Source of the DNA: Flagellatimonas centrodinii
GTDB taxonomy: Bacteria; Pseudomonadota; Gammaproteobacteria; Nevskiales; Nevskiaceae
Assembly (NCBI RefSeq): GCF_016918765.2
Contig: NZ_CP092104.1
Coordinates: 2,356,001-2,420,000, forward strand
Direction of reading: 5' to 3'
Length of the DNA stretch: 64,000 nucleotides
A model generated the notes under the pieces. It did no database searches. It was not told the DNA's origin and was given only the letters and a program-made list of their open reading frames with translations. The position numbers and the translations under genes are program-made. Within the stretch, counting starts at the first letter, position 1. Every line of letters begins with the position of its first letter. Shown one piece after another: positions 43,815 to 53,798 of this stretch.

Positions 43815-45032
43815 ATGAGCTTTCAAACCGCCCTCTCCGGCCTGACCGCCGCCAGCCGCGACCTGACCGTCACCGGCCACAATATTGCCAACGCCAACAC
43901 CGCCGGTTTCAAGGGCGGACGTACCCAGTTCGCCGAGGTCTACGCGGCCTCCAGTCTCGGCCTTGCCGCCACCCAGACCGGCAGTGGTGTGCGGGTCTCC
44001 GGCATCCAGCAGCAGTTCGGCCAAGGCAGTATCGACTTCACCAACAATGCGCTGGATCTGTCGATCAGCGGCGAAGGGTTCTTCACCTTCAATGCCAACG
44101 GCGCCACGGTCTACTCGCGCGCCGGTAGCCTGTCGCCGGACCGCAATGGCATGGTGGTGAACACCCAGGGTCACAAGCTGCAGGTGTATCCGCCCCAGGC
44201 CAACGGCACTTTCGACGCCGGTCGGCTGACCGATCTGCAGCTGCCGGTGGGGGACGCGCCGCCGCAGGCCACCACCAATGTGACGCTCGGTCTCAATCTG
44301 CCCGCAGCCTCGGGCACGGCACCGGTCAATGCATTCGATCCGGCAGACGCCAGCAGCTATTCGCACACCACCAGCCTGACGGTGTACGACTCGCTCGGCG
44401 CCGCCCATACCGCAAGCTTCTATTTCGTTCCGACCGACACCGCCGGGCAGTGGGATGTCCACAGCGCTGTCGACGGCACCAGTACCGGGGCGCCGACCAC
44501 GATGACCTTCGACGCCAACGGCGCCCTCAGCGCTCCGGTCGGTGGCACCGTGACACTGCCGGCGCTGGCCCAGAACAACGGCGCTTCCGACCTGGAGATC
44601 ACCCTCGATCTCAGTGATGCCACCCAGTTCGGCGACAACTTCAACGTCACCGCGCTGACGCAGGATGGCTTTGCCACCGGGCGTCTGACCGGCATTGAAG
44701 TGACCTCTGGCGGTGTGGTGCAGGCCCGATATACCAACGGCCAGGCCCGTGCGCTCGGCCAGGTGGCGCTGGCCACCTTCGCCAATCCGCAGGGTTTGCA
44801 GGCGCTGGGGGATACGGTGTGGGCGGAAACCTATGTCTCCGGCCCGGCGCTTCGGGGTGCGGGTGAGAGCGGCAGTTTCGGCTCGGTGCAGTCGGGCTCG
44901 CTGGAACTTTCTAACGTCGACCTCACCGCTGAACTGGTGCACATGATCACCGCGCAACGCAACTTCCAGGCGAACGCGCAGATGATCTCGACCACCGACC
45001 AGATAACCCAGACGGTGCTGAACCTCCGCTAA
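43815..45032 (+). CDS. flgE: FlgE, hook protein
   Basis: The 405-residue hook subunit starts MSFQTALSGLTAASRDLTVT and ends with the FlgE pattern LVHMITAQRNFQANAQMIST. It has the NIANANTAGFK motif. It is near the usual length (402 in E. coli). CAGGAGACTTCC provides the ribosome binding site. Confidence 0.96.
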   Translation: MSFQTALSGLTAASRDLTVTGHNIANANTAGFKGGRTQFAEVYAASSLGLAATQTGSGVRVSGIQQQFGQGSIDFTNNALDLSISGEGFFTFNANGATVYSRAGSLSPDRNGMVVNTQGHKLQVYPPQANGTFDAGRLTDLQLPVGDAPPQATTNVTLGLNLPAASGTAPVNAFDPADASSYSHTTSLTVYDSLGAAHTASFYFVPTDTAGQWDVHSAVDGTSTGAPTTMTFDANGALSAPVGGTVTLPALAQNNGASDLEITLDLSDATQFGDNFNVTALTQDGFATGRLTGIEVTSGGVVQARYTNGQARALGQVALATFANPQGLQALGDTVWAETYVSGPALRGAGESGSFGSVQSGSLELSNVDLTAELVHMITAQRNFQANAQMISTTDQITQTVLNLR

Positions 45033-45060
45033 GGCGGACCCGTTCAACGGAATCTGAGCC

Positions 45061-45801
45061 ATGGACCGCGCTGCCTACATCGCCATGAATGCCGCCTCGG
45101 AGGCCCTGCGGGCCCAGGCGGCAACCGCGCACAACCTCGCCAACGTCGGCACCAGTGGCTTCAAGGCCTTGCTGACGCAGACCGAAGCGGTGCCGGTGGA
45201 GGGCGCGGGTTGGGCGTCGCGGGTCAATGGGCAGTTGACGCCGCAGGGCTGGGACGCCCGCGGCGGTGCCGTTCAAACCACCGGCCGCAGTCTCGACATC
45301 GCACTCGCCGAAGACCGCTGGCTGGCGGTGCAGGGCGCCGACGGCGGTATCGCCTACACCCGCAACGGCGCCTTGCAGTTGACCGCCAATGGCCAGGTGC
45401 TGGATGCCGAAGGCCGGCCAGTGCTCGGCGATGGCGGCCCCCTCAGCCTGCCGCCGCATAGCGACCTGATGGTGGGGGCGGACGGTACCGTCAGCCTGAC
45501 ACCGCTGGGCAGTGCCGCCAATGTGCGGGCGCAGGTCGGCCGGTTGCAGATTGTCGAGGCCGCCCCCGGTCAGATCGACCGCCGTGCCGACGGGCTGTTC
45601 GTGCCCCGTGGCGGGCAGGTACTCAATGCCGCCGCCGGACCGGTGCTGGTCAGCGGCGCGCTGGAAGCCGCCAACGTCAACGCTGCCGAGCAGATGGTGG
45701 CGATGATCGAACACTCCCGCCGCTTCGAGTTGGCGGTGGACACCCTCAAGCGTGCGGATGCCTACGCCGAGTCGGCGCAGACCCTCATGCGCCTTCGTTG
45801 A
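45061..45801 (+). CDS. flgF: FlgF, proximal rod protein
   Basis: The 246-residue protein has AAYIAMNAASEALRAQAATA, HNLANVGTSGFKAL and the C-terminal MVAMIEHSRRFELAVDTLKR. It is a rod component related to FlgG. Confidence 0.95.
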   Translation: MDRAAYIAMNAASEALRAQAATAHNLANVGTSGFKALLTQTEAVPVEGAGWASRVNGQLTPQGWDARGGAVQTTGRSLDIALAEDRWLAVQGADGGIAYTRNGALQLTANGQVLDAEGRPVLGDGGPLSLPPHSDLMVGADGTVSLTPLGSAANVRAQVGRLQIVEAAPGQIDRRADGLFVPRGGQVLNAAAGPVLVSGALEAANVNAAEQMVAMIEHSRRFELAVDTLKRADAYAESAQTLMRLR

Positions 45802-45819
45802 ACCCGGGAGTAACGTCTT

Positions 45820-46605
45820 ATGAACCCCGCACTCTGGATCGCCAAGACCGGCCTTGATGCACAGCAGACCCGGATGGCTGTCACCTCCAACAATCTCGCC
45901 AACGTCGGCACCACCGGCTTCAAGCGGGGCCGGGCCCAGTTCGAGGACCTGCTCTACCAAACGGTCCGCCAGCCGGGCGGCGCCACCAGCCAGCAGACCG
46001 ATTCCCCCACCGGCCTGATGCTTGGGACCGGCGTACGGACGGTGGCTACCGCCAAGGAGTTCACCCAGGGCAGTTTGCAGCAGACCGGCAACAGCCTCGA
46101 TGTCGCGGTCAATGGCCGTGGCTTTCTCAAGGTGCTGCTGCCCGACGGCACGGCGGCCTATACCCGCGACGGCGCGTTGAAGACCAACGCCCAGGGCGAA
46201 CTGGTCACCGCGCAGGGCTACCCGCTGCAGCCGGGCATCTCGATTCCCGACGGCACCCAGAGCATCACCATCGGCACTGACGGCGTCATTACCGCGCAAC
46301 TGGCCGGGCAGGCCAGCCCGGTGCAGATTGGCACCCTCACGCTCACCGACTTCGTCAACGCTGCCGGACTGCAGGCGCGCGGCGAGAACCTGCTGCTGGA
46401 AACGGCTGCCAGTGGCCCGCCCAATGATTCAACACCGGGGCTCAACGGGCTGGGCCTGTTGCAGCAGGGCTCGTTGGAAGGCTCGAACGTCAACGTGGTG
46501 GAAGAGCTGGTCGGGATGATCGAGGCGCAACGCGCCTACGAGATGAACTCCAAGGCCATCTCCGCCGCCGACGACATGCTGCGCTTCATCACCCAGCAGC
46601 TGTGA
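45820..46605 (+). CDS. flgG: FlgG, distal rod protein
   Basis: The 261-residue protein starts [20 protein letters not shown], has [20 protein letters not shown] and ends [19 protein letters not shown]. It is the distal rod. Its TGA overlaps the flgH ATG. Confidence 0.97.
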   Translation: MNPALWIAKTGLDAQQTRMAVTSNNLANVGTTGFKRGRAQFEDLLYQTVRQPGGATSQQTDSPTGLMLGTGVRTVATAKEFTQGSLQQTGNSLDVAVNGRGFLKVLLPDGTAAYTRDGALKTNAQGELVTAQGYPLQPGISIPDGTQSITIGTDGVITAQLAGQASPVQIGTLTLTDFVNAAGLQARGENLLLETAASGPPNDSTPGLNGLGLLQQGSLEGSNVNVVEELVGMIEAQRAYEMNSKAISAADDMLRFITQQL

Positions 46606-47255
46606 TGAATACCGCACGCGCCCTCGTACTGCTCGCCGCGATCGGCCTTGGCGGCTGCGCCAGCACGCCGGTGGTGCCGCCAGCACCACCGGCGCCCGCG
46701 GTGCATCCGGCCGGCGCGATCTATCAGTCCGGTACCGCTACCGACTGGTTTGGGGACCGTCGCGCGCGCCGGGTGGGGGATGTCCTGACGGTGGTGCTGG
46801 TCGAACAGACCCAGGCCCAGACCAGCAGCGCCACCTCGACCAGCAAGACCACCGATCTCAGTCTGCCGGCACCGACCTTGTTCGGGGGTGCCGTCACCGC
46901 CAATGGCATCCCGTTTCTCAACAACAGCCTGTCCGGCGACCGCAGTTTCGAAGGCGGTGGCGACAGTACCCAGAGCAACCGCCTGTCCGGCTCGGTGTCG
47001 GTGCGGGTGATTGAGGTCGATGCCAGCGGCCTGCTGCGGATTGCCGGGCGCAAACGCCTGCAGCTCAATCGTGGCGACGAAACCCTGGAGATCAGCGGCT
47101 GGGTGCGGCCAGAAGACATCGCGCCGGACAACACCCTGCTGTCCGATCGGGTCGCCGATGCCGATGTTCGATACGCCGGACGTGGTGCCCTGGGCGATGC
47201 CAACGCCCAAGGCTGGCTGGCGCGATTCTTCAACCACCCCTTGTGGCCCTTCTAG
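46605..47255 (+). CDS. flgH: FlgH, L-ring lipoprotein
   Basis: The 216-residue protein begins with a lipoprotein signal ([14 protein letters not shown], lipobox Cys near residue 18). It has [20 protein letters not shown] and the C-terminal [12 protein letters not shown]-like end ([20 protein letters not shown]). It forms the outer-membrane L ring. Confidence 0.95.
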   Translation: MNTARALVLLAAIGLGGCASTPVVPPAPPAPAVHPAGAIYQSGTATDWFGDRRARRVGDVLTVVLVEQTQAQTSSATSTSKTTDLSLPAPTLFGGAVTANGIPFLNNSLSGDRSFEGGGDSTQSNRLSGSVSVRVIEVDASGLLRIAGRKRLQLNRGDETLEISGWVRPEDIAPDNTLLSDRVADADVRYAGRGALGDANAQGWLARFFNHPLWPF

Positions 47256-47265
47256 GAGCAGGCGG

Positions 47266-48567
47266 ATGAACGACACACGGCATTCCGGCACCGAGGGTGG
47301 CACCACGGCTTCGTCGCCGTGTCTGCTGCGGTTGGTCGTCTCGAACGGCGCCCGGGTGCCGTCGACCGTCACCCGGATGCCGCCACCTCCCCACTCGCCG
47401 TCGGAACAGGTGCCCCTACCGGCGACGGTCCGGTTGCGGTCGCCGCCGTTGCCGGTGGCACGCGCGTTCTTCATCGCGGCACTGGTGCTGCTGGCGCTGC
47501 TGTCGCTGGCGCAGACCGCACACGCCGAGCGCATCAAGGACATCGCCAGCCTCGCCGGCGTGCGCAGCAACGCGCTGATGGGTTACGGCCTGGTGGTGGG
47601 GCTGGATGGCTCCGGCGACCAGACCTCGCAGGCCCCCTTCACCACCCAGGCGCTGCGCAATCTGCTGACGCAGTTGGGCGTCACGATTCCGACGTCGGTC
47701 AATCCGCAGCTGAAGAATGCCGCGGCGGTGATGGTGCAGGCGGAGTTGCCGCCATTTTCGCGGCCGGGTCAATTGATTGATGTCACCGTGGCGTCGGTCG
47801 GCAATGCTGGCTCGCTGCGCGGTGGGGCACTGTTGATGACGGCCCTGAAGGGCGCCGATGGCCAGGTCTACGCCATCGCCCAGGGCAACCTGGTGGTGGG
47901 GGGCTTCGGCGTCGAAGGCAGCGATGGTTCGCGGGTGTCGCTCAACGTGCCCTCTGCGGGTCGGATTCCCAACGGGGCCAGTGTCGAACGTCCGGCACCG
48001 GCCGCGTTTGACCCATCCGGCCGGCTCGCCCTGCAACTGCATACGGCCGATTTCACCACTGCCGCGCGGGTCGCCGAGACCGTCAACGCGGTCTACGGCG
48101 AGGGCACGGCACAGGCTGAGGACGGTGTCACCATCCACATCCGCGCGCCGCATCCCGCCCAGCGCGTCGCGTTTCTGTCCGAGCTGGAAGTGCTGGAGGT
48201 TGATCCCGGCCGGGCGCCGGCGCGGGTGGTGGTCAACTCGCGCACCGGCACCATTGTCATCGGTGAATCGGTACGGGTGCGGCCGGCGGCGGTCGCCCAC
48301 GGTTCGCTGTCGGTCACCATTGCCGAGCAGTTCCAGATCAGTCAGCCGGCACCGTTTTCCGACGGCGAGACGGTGGTGGTGCCGGATTCCCGGATCGCCG
48401 TCGAGCAGCAGGGCGACGGCCGCATGTTCCTGTTCGATGCCGGGGTCACCCTGGCCGAGATCGTGCAGGCGGTGAATCAGGTCGGGGCGGCCCCCGGCGA
48501 TCTCATTGCCATCCTCGAAGCCCTGAAGCAGGCGGGTGCCTTGCGCGCCGAGCTGGTGGTCATCTGA
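47266..48567 (+). CDS. flgI: FlgI, P-ring protein
   Basis: FlgI forms the periplasmic P ring. The mature part is canonical: [34 protein letters not shown], the [15 protein letters not shown] end. The ATG with AGGAG in front gives 433 residues and puts about 60 unusual residues before the signal peptide ([20 protein letters not shown]). A GTG at 47455 would give a normal 370-residue precursor ([10 protein letters not shown]) but lacks a good ribosome binding site. Either the extension is real or the GTG is used. Confidence 0.9.
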   Translation: MNDTRHSGTEGGTTASSPCLLRLVVSNGARVPSTVTRMPPPPHSPSEQVPLPATVRLRSPPLPVARAFFIAALVLLALLSLAQTAHAERIKDIASLAGVRSNALMGYGLVVGLDGSGDQTSQAPFTTQALRNLLTQLGVTIPTSVNPQLKNAAAVMVQAELPPFSRPGQLIDVTVASVGNAGSLRGGALLMTALKGADGQVYAIAQGNLVVGGFGVEGSDGSRVSLNVPSAGRIPNGASVERPAPAAFDPSGRLALQLHTADFTTAARVAETVNAVYGEGTAQAEDGVTIHIRAPHPAQRVAFLSELEVLEVDPGRAPARVVVNSRTGTIVIGESVRVRPAAVAHGSLSVTIAEQFQISQPAPFSDGETVVVPDSRIAVEQQGDGRMFLFDAGVTLAEIVQAVNQVGAAPGDLIAILEALKQAGALRAELVVI

Positions 48568-49412
48568 TGAACCCGCTGGATGCCCTGTCCGGCAACCTCA
48601 CCGCACTGCGGCAGGAGGTCCGTGCGGCGGTCCCGGAGGCGGCCCGTGAAGTGGCGCGCCAGTTCGAAAGCCTGTTCGCCCAGCAACTGCTGGCTGGCAT
48701 GCGCAGCACCGCCAAGGTGCCGGGCAGCGGGGTCAGCGACGCCGGCGCCTATCAGTCCTTGTTCGACCAGCAAATGGCCGGACTGATGACCCGCGGCAAG
48801 GGGCTGGGGCTGGCTGAACAGCTGGTGCAGCAGTGGCAGCGCCAGGGGGTCGTACCGGATCTGGCCACGGCACCGGCAGCGGTGCTGCCGACCATGCGTC
48901 CGCCGGCATCGCCGGTGACATCGGCACCCGCCGCCACACGGTCCCTCGGCGACCGCATCACCGATTTCGTCGAGCGGCTGGCGCCACTGGCGCGTGACGC
49001 TGCCCGCACGCTCGGCGTGGCACCGCAGGCGATTCTGGCGCAGGCCGCGCTGGAGACCGGATTCGGTCGGCATCAGCCGGGCGGCACGTCCCACAACCTG
49101 TTCGGCATCAAGGCCGGCGGGCGCTGGCAGGGAGCGGCCGTCACGGCCACCACCACGGAAGTCCGGCAGGGCATCAGCCGTCGGGAAAGCGCCGAATTCC
49201 GGCGCTACGACAGCGCCGCCGACAGCGTCCGCGACTATGTGTCGCTGCTACAACAACCCCGCTATGCCGCGGCGCGGGATACCGGTCACGATATCGCCCG
49301 GTTTGCACAAGCGCTGCAGGATGCCGGCTACGCCACCGATCCACGCTATGCCGAGAAGCTGACCCGGCTGGCAGCACACCCCGCCATCGCCGGAGTGACC
49401 GACCATGAGTGA
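48567..49412 (+). CDS. flgJ: FlgJ, rod cap and peptidoglycan hydrolase
   Basis: The 281-residue protein has the N-terminal rod-cap domain (ARQFESLFAQQLLAGMRS) and a C-terminal glucosaminidase domain (ILAQAALETGFGRHQPGG, NLFGIKAGGRWQG, EFRRYDSAADSVRDY). Catalytic Glu is in ALETGFG. It opens the cell wall for rod growth. It overlaps flgI by one base and flgK by eight. Confidence 0.96.
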   Translation: MNPLDALSGNLTALRQEVRAAVPEAAREVARQFESLFAQQLLAGMRSTAKVPGSGVSDAGAYQSLFDQQMAGLMTRGKGLGLAEQLVQQWQRQGVVPDLATAPAAVLPTMRPPASPVTSAPAATRSLGDRITDFVERLAPLARDAARTLGVAPQAILAQAALETGFGRHQPGGTSHNLFGIKAGGRWQGAAVTATTTEVRQGISRRESAEFRRYDSAADSVRDYVSLLQQPRYAAARDTGHDIARFAQALQDAGYATDPRYAEKLTRLAAHPAIAGVTDHE

Positions 49413-50736
49413 TCTCCTGCGTATCGGCAGCACCGCGCTGCAGGCCTACAGCACCGCGCTGGCCACCACCAGCCACAACGTGGCCAATGCCGGCACTGCG
49501 GGCTACAGCCGGCAGCGCGTTGAACTCAGTACCCAACCGACCACCGGTCGTATCGGCAATGGCGTGCAACCGGCGCAGATCCGGCGGCTGACCGACACCT
49601 GGCTACAGTCGCGGCTCACGGATGACGGCGCCGCCGCCAGCCGTCACGGTGCGGCACGTGACCTGCTGATCCGGGCCGACACGTTGCTGTCAGACCCGAC
49701 CGCCGGCCTTGCGGCTCCGCTCAACGCCCTCAACAGTGCGACGCAAGCATTGATGGCCGACCCCGCGTCGCTGTCGGCACGGCAGACGCTGCTGGCGCAG
49801 GCTGAAGGCGTGGCCGATCGGTTCTCGCAACTGGACCAGGGCCTGGTGGCAATGGACCGGGAAATCGACGGGCGGATGCGCGAAAGCGTGCAGACCGCCA
49901 ACCAATGGATCGACCGCATCGACAGTCTCAACCGCAGCATCAGCCTCGCCGCGCCGGGCAATGGCGGCCAGCCGCCAGCCGACCTGCTGGATCAACGTGA
50001 TGAAGCGGTACGCCAGCTCGCAAGCCAGATCGGTGTCCGCACGGTGACCCAGGACAGCGGCAACCTGGCGGTCTTTCTCGAAGACGGCCAGCCGCTGGTG
50101 CTGGACGGCCAGGCACGGCATCTGACGCTGGAGCCCACCACCGCCAGCGGCCGTTTCCAGATTCGGCTTGAGGGCACCGGCGGCAGTGTGCCGGTGGGAC
50201 GACCCGCCGGCGGCGCACTGGCCGGCCTGCTCGATGCCCGGGCCCAGGCCGTCGACAGTCCGCGTGCAGCGTTGCAGGCACTGGCCACCGATATCGCCGA
50301 TGCCTACAACACCGCGCAGGCCGGCGGCCGTGATCTTGATGGCAATGCCGGCACGGCGCTGTTTACCACGCCGCCGTTGGCGCGGGCGGTGGATGATCCG
50401 CGGGCCCTCGCGCTCGCAGGCCCGCCGCCCGCCGGGCTTGCCGACAACGCCGCCTGGGCCACCGTCAACGCCTGGTCCGGGGCGCCGTTGGCCAGCCGCG
50501 CCGGCGAGGTGGTGGGCACCCTGGGGCTGGCCGCACAGCAGGCCGATGCCCGCGCCAGCGCCGCCGATGCGCTGGCGACCCAGTCGCGTGATGCGCTGGG
50601 ATCGGTGGCGGGTGTCAACCTCGACGAAGAAGCGGCTGACCTGCTGCGCTACCAGCAGGCCTATCAGGCAGCGGCGCAGATGATCGCGACCGCCGACACC
50701 GTGTTTCAGACCCTGCTCAACGCGGTCCGGAGATAG
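49405..50736 (+). CDS. flgK: FlgK, hook-filament junction protein 1
   Basis: The 443-residue protein has SHNVANAGTAGYSRQRVELS near the start and the C-terminal NLDEEAADLLRYQQAYQAAA. It is shorter than in E. coli (547), with the loss in the exposed central domain, common among polar flagellates. It connects hook and filament and is exported with FlgN. Confidence 0.95.
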   Translation: MSDLLRIGSTALQAYSTALATTSHNVANAGTAGYSRQRVELSTQPTTGRIGNGVQPAQIRRLTDTWLQSRLTDDGAAASRHGAARDLLIRADTLLSDPTAGLAAPLNALNSATQALMADPASLSARQTLLAQAEGVADRFSQLDQGLVAMDREIDGRMRESVQTANQWIDRIDSLNRSISLAAPGNGGQPPADLLDQRDEAVRQLASQIGVRTVTQDSGNLAVFLEDGQPLVLDGQARHLTLEPTTASGRFQIRLEGTGGSVPVGRPAGGALAGLLDARAQAVDSPRAALQALATDIADAYNTAQAGGRDLDGNAGTALFTTPPLARAVDDPRALALAGPPPAGLADNAAWATVNAWSGAPLASRAGEVVGTLGLAAQQADARASAADALATQSRDALGSVAGVNLDEEAADLLRYQQAYQAAAQMIATADTVFQTLLNAVRR

Positions 50737-50738
50737 CC

Positions 50739-51632
50739 ATGCGCGTATCCAGTGAAACCCTGTTCCGCAGTGCCACCGGCGCCATGCAAGGGCACAACGG
50801 CACGCTGGTTCAGCTTCAGGAACAGATCGGCAGTGGCCGCCGCTTTCACCATGCACACGAGGCACCCGCTGCTGCGGCCTCGGTGATGGAATGGGAGGCT
50901 GCGCAGGCGCGCATTGCCGCGCAGGCAGGGGCCGCGGACCGGGTGCAGCATCGGCTCGGCATGACCGAAGCCGCTCTCGACGATGCCCAGGTGATGATCG
51001 ACCGGGTGCGCGAGCAACTGCTGTCAGGCCGTTCAGACACCCGTAGCGACAGCGATCGGATTTTGCTCGCAGACGAAGTGGCCGGGCTTGCCCGCGACTG
51101 GCTGCAACTCGCCAACCGCGACAATGGCAGTGGTGAAGCCCTGTTTGCCGGCACTGGCCTGGGGGCCGCGTTCGATGCCAACGGAGGCTACCTGGGCAGC
51201 ACCGTGGCGCGTCAGGTCGAGGTCGCCGACGGCCAGCAGCTGCCGGACGGCCTGACCGGTGATCGTGTTTTCGGTGATGCCGGCGGGCAGGACAGTTTCG
51301 CTTGGCTGGCGGCGGCGGAAGCCGCCTTGCGGGACGCCGACCCGGCCACCCGCCATGCCGCGCTCGATGCTGCCCTCGCGGGCATCGACGCCGTCGCCGA
51401 GAACCTCAGCCGCGCCCGCACCGATACCGGCAACCGGCTCAACGCGCTCGACCGCGCCGCCACCTGGCGGGAAGGCGCCGACGCCCAGCTCAGCCTGGCC
51501 CTGTCGCGGCTCCGCGACACCGACCTGATTGACGCCGCCACCCAGCTCGCCCAGACCAGCGCCCAACAAAGCGCCGCCCAGACCGCCTACCTGCAGATTT
51601 CCAGCCTGTCGCTGTTCGACCGCCTGCGCTGA
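50739..51632 (+). CDS. flgL: FlgL, hook-filament junction protein 3
   Basis: The 297-residue protein starts MRVSSETLFRSATGAMQGHN, has the flagellin-like QLQEQIGSGRRFHHAHEAPA region and the C-terminal DLIDAATQLAQTSAQQSAAQ. It is the second junction protein and the last gene of the flg run; no flagellin gene is in the window. Confidence 0.94.
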   Translation: MRVSSETLFRSATGAMQGHNGTLVQLQEQIGSGRRFHHAHEAPAAAASVMEWEAAQARIAAQAGAADRVQHRLGMTEAALDDAQVMIDRVREQLLSGRSDTRSDSDRILLADEVAGLARDWLQLANRDNGSGEALFAGTGLGAAFDANGGYLGSTVARQVEVADGQQLPDGLTGDRVFGDAGGQDSFAWLAAAEAALRDADPATRHAALDAALAGIDAVAENLSRARTDTGNRLNALDRAATWREGADAQLSLALSRLRDTDLIDAATQLAQTSAQQSAAQTAYLQISSLSLFDRLR

Positions 51633-51721
51633 CGCAAGCGGCTACGACATGGTGTTGTCCCGCTCGCTGAAGTGCCTGGCCCATTCGGTGTCCAGCGGCT
51701 AGACAGGCGCCTTACCGGGGT

Positions 51722-52975
51722 TCAGGGAACGAAAGCGGGCAGGGGTTCTGGAAAGCGCCGGGCGCGGTGCCAGTCGGGCCCGAGATGGCCGCCCACCATG
51801 CGCCAGTAGAGGTGGGGCAGGTAGTACTTCTTCAGCCACCAGTAGCTGCGCCGCGGCACTCTGGGATCCAGGGGAAAGCTGGGTGTGATGGCGCCGTCAT
51901 AGGCAAACTCCGCCAGCATGATGCGGCCTTTCGAAGTGGTCAGCGGGCATGAGGCGTAGCCGTCGTAGCGGCGCTCGGTGCCCCGTCCGTCAAGTTGTCG
52001 CAGCAGGTTGGCCACCAGCACCGGCGCCTGGGCACGGACCGCCGCTGCGGTCTTGCTGTTGGGGGTGGTGGTGCAGTCGCCGAGGCCGAACACGGTGTCG
52101 AAGCGGCTGTGCCGCAGGCTGTGCCGGTCGACACTCACCCAGCCGCTATCGTCCGCCAACGCTGAGCGCTTGATGACGTCCGGTGCCGACTGCGGCGGGA
52201 CCACGTGCAAGAGATCGAAGGGGTGAGTCTGCTGGGCGGTGTTGCCATCGGTGGTCACCTCGAAGGTGGCCTGGCGTGCCGGACCGTCGACCGCGATCAG
52301 GCGGTGCCCGAAATGCGGGGTGATGCCGTAGTCGGCGACCACCCGATCGAGCGCCTTGGCGTAGAACGGCACACCGAACATCGCCGGCCCCGGTGTGAAG
52401 AAGTGCGCATGGACTGCCTGTCCGCGGCGGCGGCAGTGATCGGCCGCCATATACAGAATCTTTTGCGGTGCCCCGGCGCACTTGATGGGCATGGGCGGCT
52501 GGGTGAACAGGGCCTGGGCATCCCGGGGCAATCGTTGCAGGGTCTGCCAGGTGTAGGGCGCCAGGTCATAGCGGTAGTTGCTGCAGACGCCGTTGGCGCC
52601 GAGGGTGTCGGTCAGGCCCTCGATGCGGTCCCAGTCCAGCTGCAGGCCCAGTGCCGTGACCAGAAAGCGGTAGCCGATGCGGCGACCATCCTCGAGGACG
52701 ACGACCTGGTGTTCGGGTTCAAAGGCGGTGACGCGGGCCTGCAGCCAGGAGACGCCTCTTGGGATCACGGCCGCCATCGGGCGGCGGGTGGCCTCGGGGC
52801 GGAACTCACCGGCACCAACCAGGGTCCAGGCGGGCTGGTAGCAGTGGTACTCGGCGGGGTCGATCAGGGCGATGTCGAGGTCGGGACGTGCCTGCTTCAG
52901 CAGCGAGGCGACCGTCAGGCCGCCGGCACCGGCCCCGACAATAACGACGACATGGCGGTGGGCGGGCAGATTCAT
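51722..52975 (-). CDS. sqr: Sulfide:quinone oxidoreductase (mitochondrial/type II-like)
   Basis: The 417-residue FAD enzyme oxidises sulfide, passes electrons to quinone and yields persulfide or polysulfide. VVVIVGAGAGGLTVASLL is the FAD-binding motif. Catalytic cysteines are Cys166 (IKCAGAPQK) and Cys343 (YDGYASCPLTTSKGR), positions matching human SQOR; Cys131 lies in NGVCSNYRY. The N-terminal ATG after GGAGAACCCGC is preferred over one 102 bases upstream that would read through the operator. It is divergent from the persulfide dioxygenase and shares the dyad region. Confidence 0.93.
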   Translation of the reverse strand: MNLPAHRHVVVIVGAGAGGLTVASLLKQARPDLDIALIDPAEYHCYQPAWTLVGAGEFRPEATRRPMAAVIPRGVSWLQARVTAFEPEHQVVVLEDGRRIGYRFLVTALGLQLDWDRIEGLTDTLGANGVCSNYRYDLAPYTWQTLQRLPRDAQALFTQPPMPIKCAGAPQKILYMAADHCRRRGQAVHAHFFTPGPAMFGVPFYAKALDRVVADYGITPHFGHRLIAVDGPARQATFEVTTDGNTAQQTHPFDLLHVVPPQSAPDVIKRSALADDSGWVSVDRHSLRHSRFDTVFGLGDCTTTPNSKTAAAVRAQAPVLVANLLRQLDGRGTERRYDGYASCPLTTSKGRIMLAEFAYDGAITPSFPLDPRVPRRSYWWLKKYYLPHLYWRMVGGHLGPDWHRARRFPEPLPAFVP

Positions 52976-52999
52976 GCGGGTTCTCCGGCAGCAGTAGGC

Positions 53000-53028
53000 T
53001 TGAAAGCAAAGGGACGGCGGCGTAATAT
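53000..53028 (+). promoter_or_regulatory. Sigma-70 promoter for the persulfide dioxygenase operon
   Basis: TTGAAA (53000-53005), a 17-base spacer and TAATAT (53023-53028) make a strong sigma-70 promoter pointing toward the dioxygenase gene. The predicted start lies inside the 26-bp dyad just downstream. Confidence 0.8.
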
Positions 53029-53030
53029 CG

Positions 53031-53056
53031 TTTATAGAATATCTATATTCCATAAA
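53031..53056. promoter_or_regulatory. 26-bp AT-rich dyad, candidate sulfide-responsive operator
   Basis: TTTATAGAATAT-CT-ATATTCCATAAA has 11 of 12 symmetric positions in each arm. It lies between divergent sqr and dioxygenase genes and covers the predicted transcription start. ArsR-family repressors such as BigR/YgaV bind AT-rich dyads before similar genes. No regulator gene is in the window. Confidence 0.7.
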
Positions 53057-53094
53057 GAAATAAACGACCCCGTTCACCGCCTTGGAGCATTGCC

Positions 53095-53790
53095 GTGATT
53101 TTCCGCCAGTTTTTCGATGCCGAATCCAGCACCTACACCTATCTGATGGCGTCGGGCCAGGGACGTGAGGCGGTCATCATTGACCCGGTCCGCGAGCAGC
53201 TGGAGCACTATCTGGCCGCAGTGACGGCGCTCGAGCTGAAACTGGTCAAGGCGATCGATACCCACACCCACGCCGATCACATCACCGCCCTCGGTGCCCT
53301 GAGGGACCGTACCGGTTGCGTCACCCTGATGGGCGAGTTCACCAAGGCCGAGTGCGTGTCGATGTCGGTGCGCGAGGGTGAGCGGATCGATATCGATGGC
53401 GTGCAGCTGAAGGCGCTGTACACGCCGGGCCATACCGACGAGTCCTTCAGTTTCGTGTTGCGGCCGGAACGGCCCGCAGCCGTGTTCACCGGCGATGTCC
53501 TGTTGATCCGCGGTACCGGTCGCACCGATTTCCAGGGCGGCGATCCGCACAAGAGCTGGGATTCGATCGTCAACACCCTGTTCCGCCTGCCAGATGACAC
53601 CTTGGTGTATCCGGCCCATGACTACAAGGGCTGGACCGCCTCCAGCATCGGCGAGGAAAAGCGCCACAACCCGCGCCTGGCGGGCAAGGACGAGGCGGCC
53701 TATGTCGACATCATGCGCAACCTCAATCTGGCCAATCCGAAACTGATGGATGTTGCGGTGCCGGCCAATCTCGCCTGCGGCAAGACCTGA
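53095..53790 (+). CDS. Persulfide dioxygenase, ETHE1-like metallo-beta-lactamase fold
   Basis: This 231-residue enzyme has the mononuclear iron site motif HTHADH (His57, His59, Asp61, His62), TPGHTDES, FTGDVLLIRG and PAHDYKG, typical for ETHE1/SDO persulfide dioxygenases that turn glutathione persulfide into sulfite. It uses a GTG start with TTGGAGCATTGCC before it. It works downstream of sqr. It precedes sulP and DUF442 genes on the same strand. Confidence 0.92.
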   Translation: MIFRQFFDAESSTYTYLMASGQGREAVIIDPVREQLEHYLAAVTALELKLVKAIDTHTHADHITALGALRDRTGCVTLMGEFTKAECVSMSVREGERIDIDGVQLKALYTPGHTDESFSFVLRPERPAAVFTGDVLLIRGTGRTDFQGGDPHKSWDSIVNTLFRLPDDTLVYPAHDYKGWTASSIGEEKRHNPRLAGKDEAAYVDIMRNLNLANPKLMDVAVPANLACGKT

Positions 53791-53798
53791 GCTGCCGC

